A DNA stretch of 38,889 nt from an uncultured Telmatospirillum sp. (GTDB taxonomy: Bacteria; Pseudomonadota; Alphaproteobacteria; Rhodospirillales; Magnetospirillaceae): assembly GCA_903858635.1 (NCBI GenBank), contig CAIOJO010000197.1, forward strand, positions 1 to 38,889. Direction: 5' to 3'. Every line of letters starts with the position of its first letter. The first letter of the stretch is position 1. The notes under the pieces were generated by a model. It ran no database searches. It worked only from the letters and a program-made list of their open reading frames with translations, and was not told the origin of the DNA. Positions 31,538 through 38,889 of this stretch are shown here, piece by piece. Made by a program: the position numbers and the translations under genes.

Positions 31538-33565
31538 CTATTGGGCAGCGAGGGCTGCCTTGCGCTCCTCCACCACCTTCTCGGCGCCGCGGCCGACGAT
31601 CTCCTGCAGATGGTCGAAACGCCACGAGAAGGTACCGACGCCCATGGTCAGGGAACGCAGTTCGACGATCAGGTCGCTCATCTCCGCCTGCGGCAGATAG
31701 GCCGAGACGATGTCCCAGCCCCGCCAGCCGTCCTTTGCCTCGTAGCCGAGGATCTGGCCCCGGCGCCCCGAGATGATCCGCTGGGCCTTCGGCGTGAACT
31801 CGGCCGGCACGGCGATTTCCACCGCCAGGATCGGCTCCAGCAGGACCGGATCACATTTCGGCATACCCTCGGTCATGGCGATACGGGCCGCCGTCTTGAA
31901 GGCCATGTCGGAACTGTCGACGGTATGGTAGCTGCCGGCGGTCAGGGTCACCTTGATGTCGACCACCGGGAATCCGAGGGGCCCGTGCTTGAGGTATTCC
32001 TCGACCCCCTCACCCACCGAGGGGATGTATTGCCTGGGCACCACCCCGCCGACCACGATTTCGGCGAAGGTGAAGCCGGCACCGCGCGGCTGCGGTTCAA
32101 TGTCGATATAGATGTCGCCGAACTGGCCATGGCCGCCGCTCTGTCGCTTGTGCCGGCCATGCTCGGACACCGTCTTGCGGATGGTCTCCTTGTAGGGCAC
32201 CTGCGGCCGTTTCCCGGTGACCACCAGGTTGAAGCGGTTTTTCAGCTTGTCGAGGGCGACCTGGAGATGGATTTCGCCCTGGCCCCACAGCACCAGTTCG
32301 CCGGTATCGTGGCTCTGTTCGATCGACAGCGAGGCATCCTCTTCGGTCAATTTGGCCAAGGCACCGGTCAATTTGACGTCGTCCTGCTTCTTTTCGGCCT
32401 GGACCGCCAGCGAGAACAGGGGGGGCAGCGGTGCCGGCCAGGGCACCGTCGAGGGCTCGCCGGCTCCCAGCACATCGCCGGTATTGGTGGTGTCCAACCG
32501 GCCCAAGGCGACGACATCGCCGACCGTCGCCTTGGGCAGCTTGGACAGATTGCCACCCAGCGCCAGGAGCAGGCCGGAAGGCCGCATGCCATTGATCAGG
32601 CCGCCTTCGCTGAACTCGCCACGCCACACCCGGACATAGCTGAGCTTGCCGGTATGCGCCGCATGCACCGTCTTGAAGACGCGGGCAATCGGCGCACCGT
32701 CGGCGGCGATTCCCGAGCGGGCGCGCCCTTCCTCGGGGCCGGGGACGTCGTGGCGCAGGCTTTTCAGCAGCCGGCTGATGCCGTGGTCCTGCGCCGCCGA
32801 GCCGAAGAACACCGGGACGATGAGGTCCCCGGCCAGGTCGCGGGCCAGGTTGCCGTAGACCTCGTCAGTGGGCGGCACCAGGTCGGACAGCAGTTCTTCC
32901 AACAGATGGTCGTCGAGATCGGCCAGATGCTCGAGCATTGCCTGGCGCGCCGCCTGCTCTTCCGACAGGGCCGCTTCGGGCAGCTTCATCAGTTCGGAGC
33001 GCTTGCCCTCGCGGTATTGGTAGGCGCGCTCGCTGACCAGGTCGACGAAGCCGACGATGTCCTCGCCCTTGCGGATCGGCAATTCGCGCAACAACAGCGG
33101 CCGTTCCGACACGCTCTGCAGCGCCTCGAGGGTCTGACGCACCGAGACCTGGCCCGACTCGACTTTGTTGATGAAGATCAGATGGGGGATCGCATGCTCG
33201 TCGAGAAATTTCAGGATGGGGGCGACCATGACGGCGCGGCCCGGCTCGGGCTCGACCACCACCACGGCGGTATCGGCCACCATCAGGGCGTTGTAGGTTT
33301 CCTGCTGGAACTCGATGGAACCGGGGCAGTCGAGGAAGGTCCAGCGGTCGTCGAGATAGCTGGTGGCGGCGACGTTGACCTCGGTGCTCATCAACCGCTG
33401 GCGGGCTTCCTGGCTCGCATCGCCGACCGAACTGCCCTCGCTGACGCTGCCCTTGCGCTGGATCGCGCCGGTGGCCAGGAGCAGGCTCTCGAGAAGGGTG
33501 GTTTTTCCGCTGGAATAGGGGCCGACCAGCGCGGCGACACGGGGCAAGGTGGACTTCGTTGTCAT
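31538..33565 (-). CDS. Elongation factor G-like GTPase (FusA2 group)
   Basis: 675 residues with the five-domain EF-G layout. G1 is ALVGPYSSGKTTLLES near residue 12, G3 is DCPGS, and G4 is INKVE, where the usual Asp of NKxD is Glu. Domain II follows (GEFSEGGLINGMRPSGLLLALGG in pieces), then domain IV (VPYKETIRKTVSEHGRHKRQSGGHGQFGDIYIDIEP in pieces) and domain V (AYLPQAEMSDLIVELRSLTMGVGTF). It is shorter and more divergent than canonical FusA, as in the FusA2-like group of unknown role. ATG at 33565 follows AAGGAGGG. It stands alone between argC and the folB operon. Confidence 0.92.
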   Translation of the reverse strand: MTTKSTLPRVAALVGPYSSGKTTLLESLLLATGAIQRKGSVSEGSSVGDASQEARQRLMSTEVNVAATSYLDDRWTFLDCPGSIEFQQETYNALMVADTAVVVVEPEPGRAVMVAPILKFLDEHAIPHLIFINKVESGQVSVRQTLEALQSVSERPLLLRELPIRKGEDIVGFVDLVSERAYQYREGKRSELMKLPEAALSEEQAARQAMLEHLADLDDHLLEELLSDLVPPTDEVYGNLARDLAGDLIVPVFFGSAAQDHGISRLLKSLRHDVPGPEEGRARSGIAADGAPIARVFKTVHAAHTGKLSYVRVWRGEFSEGGLINGMRPSGLLLALGGNLSKLPKATVGDVVALGRLDTTNTGDVLGAGEPSTVPWPAPLPPLFSLAVQAEKKQDDVKLTGALAKLTEEDASLSIEQSHDTGELVLWGQGEIHLQVALDKLKNRFNLVVTGKRPQVPYKETIRKTVSEHGRHKRQSGGHGQFGDIYIDIEPQPRGAGFTFAEIVVGGVVPRQYIPSVGEGVEEYLKHGPLGFPVVDIKVTLTAGSYHTVDSSDMAFKTAARIAMTEGMPKCDPVLLEPILAVEIAVPAEFTPKAQRIISGRRGQILGYEAKDGWRGWDIVSAYLPQAEMSDLIVELRSLTMGVGTFSWRFDHLQEIVGRGAEKVVEERKAALAAQ

Positions 33566-33702
33566 TGTTCCCTCCTTGTTGTCGCGTCAATGCTCCACCT
33601 AAGGCCGCGATCTGGCAACAAGAAATGAGAGAGTCGGGGAAGGCGCCGGGTCGGCGATTTCGTGGGGCGGCAGCATCGGGAGCCGCCGCCGCCGTCGCGG
33701 TT

Positions 33703-34674
33703 CTAGAGACCGCCGGCGGCTTCGGCCAGGGCGTAGTCGCGGCTGCCGTCGTCAAGACCCAGCATGACGTCGATGTTCTGCACCGCGGCGCCCGATGCCC
33801 CCTTGCCCAGGTTGTCGGCCCGCGCCACCAGGAGCGCGGTGCCTTCGGCCGGGTTGTCGTAGACGAACAGCTCCATCATGTTGGTGCCGTTCAGGGTCTC
33901 GGGCGTCAGCAGCTTGGGCCGTTCGGCGGGCGGGACGACCCGGATGAAACGCTGGCCGGAATAGCGTTCGGCCAAGGCCTGGTAAAGGTCGAGGCCGGTG
34001 ACCGGCTTGGCCAGGCTCCACAGCAACAGCGGCACCTGTACCAGCATGCCCTGGCGAAAGGCGCCGACGGCCGGGGTGAACAACGGTTTCCGGGCCAGCC
34101 CCGAATGGACGCGCATTTCCTCGCCATGCTTGTGCGCCAATTCCAGCGCATATGCCCGGTAGGGATCGGTGATGGGTTCGGGCCCCCGGCCCTCGAACGC
34201 GTCGATCATCTGCCGGCCGCCGCCGCTGTAGCCTTCCACAGCCTGAATGGCGATCGGCGCGTCGGCGGGCAACAGGCCGGCGTCGACCAGCGGCCGTAGC
34301 AGGGCAATGGCTCCCGACGCGTAGCAACCGGGGTTGGCCACCCGCTTGGCATGGCGGATCCGCTCGGCCTGGCCGGGCAGCAGTTCAGGGTAGCCGTAGG
34401 CCCAATTGGGCTGCGTGCGGAAGGCCGTGCTGGCATCGAGTACCCGTACCGCCGGGTTGTCGATCAGCGCCACGGCGCTCCTGGCGGCGTCGTCGGGGAG
34501 GCACAGCACGGCCAGATCGACGCCGTTCAGCAGGCGGCGCCGTTCGGCGTCGTCCTTGCGCTTGGCCGGATCGATGCTGACGATGTCCACATCGCTGCGG
34601 CCGGCCAGCCGGGCGCGAATCTGCAGCCCGGTGGTGCCGGCCTCGCCGTCGATGAAGATGGTCGGTTTGGACAT
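33703..34674 (-). CDS. argC: N-acetyl-gamma-glutamyl-phosphate reductase (short type)
   Basis: Third step of arginine synthesis, reducing N-acetylglutamyl phosphate with NADPH. About 323 residues, the shorter ArgC form. It starts with [20 protein letters not shown], a Rossmann-like variant. The active-site Cys lies in [16 protein letters not shown], and [12 protein letters not shown] and [21 protein letters not shown] follow. ATG at 34674. It lies downstream of the aspartate aminotransferase in the same direction, but a repeat element (34713-34849) is inserted between them. Arginine made here would feed the agmatinase/homospermidine pathway. Confidence 0.94.
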   Translation of the reverse strand: MSKPTIFIDGEAGTTGLQIRARLAGRSDVDIVSIDPAKRKDDAERRRLLNGVDLAVLCLPDDAARSAVALIDNPAVRVLDASTAFRTQPNWAYGYPELLPGQAERIRHAKRVANPGCYASGAIALLRPLVDAGLLPADAPIAIQAVEGYSGGGRQMIDAFEGRGPEPITDPYRAYALELAHKHGEEMRVHSGLARKPLFTPAVGAFRQGMLVQVPLLLWSLAKPVTGLDLYQALAERYSGQRFIRVVPPAERPKLLTPETLNGTNMMELFVYDNPAEGTALLVARADNLGKGASGAAVQNIDVMLGLDDGSRDYALAEAAGGL

Positions 34675-34712
34675 GGCTCTTCCGTCAACTCTCTTCAGTG
34701 GGGCGGGCATCC

Positions 34713-34849
34713 GAGCCTGTGAAAAAATTAGTGGCACCGGCCTCCGTGCCGGTGTTCCGGCGGAGCCGGAAGCCCAGCATTTCCCCCGCTCCGCGGCGCA
34801 GACCGGCAGGGACGCCGGTCCCACTGAAAAACAATTGTTTCACAGGCTC
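34713..34849. repeat. 137-bp MITE-like repeat between aspC and argC
   Basis: Perfect 12-bp terminal inverted repeats GAGCCTGTGAAA (34713) and TTTCACAGGCTC (34849). Inside are at least three 7-bp hairpins: CACCGGC/GCCGGTG, TTCCGGC/GCCGGAA and GACCGGC/GCCGGTC. The interior is shared with 25321-25406 in the opposite orientation, so it is a dispersed element. Confidence 0.8.
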
Positions 34850-34871
34850 TCCTGCCCGCGCCACTGAGTTC

Positions 34872-36077
<1,206 letters not shown>

Positions 36078-36182
36078 TCAACCTTCCGCGTGAATTGACG
36101 TGGCGGGGGCCGAACTTACTGCTGCAACCGCGAAGGCGCAAGGGAAGACCGAGCCGAGAAGGGGGCTAATCCGCGCCTTTGC

Positions 36183-37797
36183 TCAGTGCCGATCGCCCTC
36201 GTTGCTGTCCTTGCCGCGGTGCTCGTGATCGTGACCGGATTGGCCCTGCGGGTGCGATGCCGCGGCAGCCGGTGCCGCCGCTCCCGGAGAGGCTTGCGGC
36301 ATGGGGTGCGGTGCGGCCGTCTGCGGCATCGACTGGGGGTGGACCTGCGGCGCCGGCTGCGGCAGGGCCTGGGGCACCGGTTGCGGTTGCGGATGTGGCT
36401 GGGCCATCGGCTGTGGCGCCGTCGGCTGTGGCATATGGGGCGGCGCCTGCAAGACCGGTTGCGCCTGAGGCGCCGGCGCCGCGGGTTGCGGCACCGGTCG
36501 GGCTTGCGGCTGCGGCACCGGCGTCGGCAGGGCGGCCGGAGCCGGCCCGGCACCGGGACGCCCGCCGCGATGGATCTCGTCGGGCGAACCCTGCCTCTCG
36601 TGGTGCGGCGGCGCGCCGGCCGGCGGTCCCGCCGGCACCCCTACGGGCACCATGGTGACGGCGTGTCGATTGGCCCAGTCACCCGGCGGCCGGTGGTCGG
36701 CTTCCCGGCGTCCGCCGTCATGCCCCACATCGATCCGTCGCATATAGACTTCGCTGGCGCGATAATAGGGATGGAATGGCTCGTGGGGGGCCAGCGGCAC
36801 CCAACCGACGGCGGGCCGCGGGCGGCCGACGCCGACCACGACGGCGCCGGGATCGCCCAGGAAGACCACCAGGGCCGGGGCGTAGACCGGTCGCGCGACC
36901 CGTTCGCCCGGCGACCAGGCCCAGCGCCCGCCCAGGTCGACCCAGCGTCCATAATGAAACGGGGCGAAGCCCCATGGCGCATCGTCGATCCAGGTCCAGC
37001 CCCAGGGCTGCACATACGCCCAGTGGCCGTAGCGATAGGGGGCCCAATCCGCCGGCACCGCCGATGGAATCCACACCGGCCCGACATCCGGCAGGCTGGT
37101 CCACTGACCATAGCCCCCGAGATCCTGGTAGCCGGTCATATCGGGCGACAGGTAGGGCATGCTAGTCGCCGCCTGTTCGGCCTGCTGGCGTTCCAGCGCC
37201 CAGGCGTCGATGGGGGTGGGTTGGACGCCGACCATCGTCATGGTGGACAAATCGGCCGGCACCAGGGCGCCCCTGTCCGGCCCGCAGCTCCACTGCCCCG
37301 CGCGGCCCCGCCAGGCGGGCGGCGCCCTCGAGCACGCCGACGGCCACCGGTCCGGGGGCGGCTGGCCGCCCAACATCGACATGGTAGCGGCCCGGGGCGA
37401 GCAGATCGACCTGCCCGGCCGCGGTGATCACCTGCAGGCCGCCCGGCGGCATGACCAGCAGGTGCAGGTTCACCTCCCCCTGGTCGACGCGGACCACCGT
37501 CGCCTCGTCGTCGAGGCGCAGGATGTCGAACTCGCTGGCCTGATCGATCCGGATCTCGGCCGGCCCCATCTGCAACTCGGCCCGTGCCCCCGGTTCGGTC
37601 CACACGGCGTCGCCGGGGATGACCGGGAAGTTGATGCTGGCGGCAGACCATTGGTCCTGGCTGTGCAGGGCGACGCTGCCTTCCACATAGCTGATGCGGC
37701 CGACCCGGGCCGGCGGGTCGGCCCAGGACGGCGACCAGGCGGCGGCCGACAGTACGGCGGCAAGGGCTAAGCGGCGGAGCAGAATGATTGCAGACAT
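36183..37797 (-). pseudogene. FecR-like, Trp/Gly-rich exported protein, frameshifted
   Basis: Two overlapping frames make one recognisable protein. The 5' part from ATG 37797 has a signal peptide (RRLALAAVLSAAAWSPSWA) and a FecR-like domain (GRISYVEGSVALHS through GAVELRAGQ). In its own frame it then runs into unrelated sequence to 37162. The other frame continues the family pattern from GALVPADLSTMTMVG to 36183: YGQWTSLPDVGPVWIPS, WAPYRYGHWAYVQPWGWTW, WGFAPFHYGRW and PVYAPALVVFLG, then a ~120-residue Pro/Gln/Ala-rich tail. Removing one base from the CCCC run at 37270-37273 joins them. It resembles DUF6600-type proteins of unknown function. Sequencing error, recent inactivation and slippage all remain possible. 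TTG at 37815 is an alternative start. Confidence 0.75.
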
Positions 37798-37924
37798 GGA
37801 CACACCCGGAAGCAATGATTCCTGATGTTACAGGAAAATGTGGGAAAAGAATGGCGATCGACGCACCGAGATGATTGGCAAGCGGCGGACCCAACTGGGC
37901 TGGTGCGGCAGCCGGCGGCCTCCA

Positions 37925-37930
37925 TATAAT
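37925..37930 (+). promoter_or_regulatory. -10 box of uvrB, possible leaderless transcript
   Basis: A consensus TATAAT ends five bases before the uvrB ATG, which is where transcription from this box should begin. The -35 region (TGGTGC near 37902) is weak. No ribosome binding site precedes the ATG. No LexA-type GAAC-N7-GAAC site is seen in 37816-37935. Confidence 0.5.
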
Positions 37931-37935
37931 GGCCC

Positions 37936-38889
37936 ATGACCGCATCCCTGCTTATGCCTTTTTTTCAGCAACGGCCGGCCGGGCCGCCGGCCGCGTTCAA
38001 CCTGCAGTCCGACTTCGCTCCGGCCGGTGACCAGCCGCAGGCGATGGACGAACTGACGGCGCGGATCGCCGCCGGCGAACGCGACCAGGTTCTGCTCGGC
38101 GTCACCGGTTCCGGCAAGACCTTCACCATGGCCCATCTCATCGCCCGCTCCGCTCGGCCGGCGCTGATCCTGGCGCCCAACAAGACGCTGGCGGCCCAGC
38201 TCTATGCCGAGATGCACAGCTTCTTTCCCGACAACGCGGTGGAGTACTTCGTCTCGTATTACGATTACTACCAGCCCGAAGCCTATGTGCCGCGGACCGA
38301 CACCTATATCGAGAAGGATTCGGCGATCAACGAGCAGATCGACCGCATGCGTCACGCCGCCACCCGTTCCCTGCTCGAGCGGCGCGACGTGGTCATCGTC
38401 GCCTCGGTGTCCTGCATCTACGGCATCGGCGCGGTCGAGAGCTACGCCCGGATGACCATCCATCTGGAGGCCGGCCAGGAGATCGACCAGCGCCAACTGC
38501 TCAAGGGGCTGGTCGAGCTGCAGTATACGCGCAACGACCAGGCCTTCCAGCGCGGCACCTTCCGGGTGCGGGGCGATGCGGTCGAGATCTTCCCGGTACA
38601 CTACGAGGACCGCGCCTGGCGCCTGAGCCTGTTCGGCGACGAACTCGAAAGCATCGCCGAGTTCGATCCGCTGACCGGCGAAAAGACCTGCGGGCTTTCC
38701 GAGGTCACCGTGTTTCCGTCCAGCCACTACGTCACGCCGCGTCCCACCATCACCGCGGCGATCAAGGGAATCCGCGACGAAATGCGCGGCCGCGTCGACT
38801 GGTTCGTGGCCAATGGCAAGCTGCTGGAGGCGCAGCGAATCCAGGAGCGGACCACCTTCGACCTGGAAATGATGGAGGCGACCGGACAC
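37936..38889 (+). CDS. uvrB: Excinuclease ABC subunit B (5' part, cut by window end)
   Basis: DNA-damage verification helicase of nucleotide excision repair. The first 318 codons are present and the frame runs off the end of the window. After a ~20-residue extension comes the family start [20 protein letters not shown], and the Walker A motif [15 protein letters not shown]. The beta-hairpin that inserts into DNA is visible ([20 protein letters not shown]), then SVSCIYGIG, and [12 protein letters not shown] of domain 2. The ATG at 37936 has no ribosome binding site but a TATAAT box five bases upstream, which suggests a leaderless message. The next internal ATG (37954) is also without a binding site. 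uvrC is encoded elsewhere in this window. Confidence 0.96.
   Translation, partial: MTASLLMPFFQQRPAGPPAAFNLQSDFAPAGDQPQAMDELTARIAAGERDQVLLGVTGSGKTFTMAHLIARSARPALILAPNKTLAAQLYAEMHSFFPDNAVEYFVSYYDYYQPEAYVPRTDTYIEKDSAINEQIDRMRHAATRSLLERRDVVIVASVSCIYGIGAVESYARMTIHLEAGQEIDQRQLLKGLVELQYTRNDQAFQRGTFRVRGDAVEIFPVHYEDRAWRLSLFGDELESIAEFDPLTGEKTCGLSEVTVFPSSHYVTPRPTITAAIKGIRDEMRGRVDWFVANGKLLEAQRIQERTTFDLEMMEATGH

Noticed and set aside
31349-33628. A 759-codon open frame on the plus strand over the EF-G-like gene
   Set aside because: It is antisense to a gene with all the GTPase motifs; long antisense frames are expected in GC-rich DNA and its translation has no family pattern.

Overview
The window is a GC-rich chromosomal stretch of an alphaproteobacterium, most likely of the Rhodospirillales (Magnetospirillum/Rhodospirillum-like). 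I base this on family content and gene order, not on a database search. Pointers are homospermidine synthase, an NDUFAF7-type methyltransferase, a ybjN-proC pair, a phasin with a TGC-type palindrome, a MarR / OmpR-type regulator / EnvZ-like kinase operon, and a uvrC-pgsA-moaD-moaE operon. Almost all genes are chromosomal housekeeping or metabolic genes. There is no phage, insertion sequence with a transposase, CRISPR array, tRNA or rRNA gene that I can recognise.

Layout. 46-3587 (+): mtnP, mtnA and a class II aldolase, the gene set of the DHAP shunt for 5'-methylthioadenosine, followed by a glyoxalase-fold protein. 3592-8455 (-): Kup potassium transporter, then a polyamine block of agmatinase and homospermidine synthase, separated by 568 bases that hold a candidate promoter, a 17-codon arginine-rich leader ORF, four RNA hairpins and a possible 57-residue protein. 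8498-12025 (-): ychF, pth, rplY, prs. 12261-16705 (-): hldD, lgt, midA-like, pgeF and a putative lipoprotein, mostly with overlapping start and stop codons. 16916-19992 (+): ubiK-like, ybjN-like, proC, a TetR regulator and a phasin. 20147-24093 (-): an unknown protein and a MarR/response-regulator/kinase operon, divergent from a branched-chain aminotransferase (24172-25317, +). 25553-29872 (-): an unknown protein, moaE, moaD, pgsA, uvrC. 30253-36074 (-): folB, a FolM/PTR1-like reductase, an EF-G-like GTPase, argC and an aspartate aminotransferase. 36183-37797 (-): a FecR-like exported protein broken by one extra base in a homopolymer. From 37936 (+): the first 318 codons of uvrB, cut by the window end.

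The intergenic DNA is unusually informative. At least five structured repeat elements are present (10937-11068, 12072-12192, 20000-20127, 25321-25406, 34713-34849). Several perfect palindromes sit in promoter positions: upstream of the phasin, over the marR start, and upstream of uvrC.

The most interesting candidate is the homospermidine synthase leader. It has an arginine-rich 17-codon ORF with a strong ribosome binding site, four of five Arg codons of types rare in GC-rich genomes, and a stable hairpin starting 11 bases after its stop codon. That geometry suggests translation-dependent control of polyamine synthesis by arginine or a derivative.
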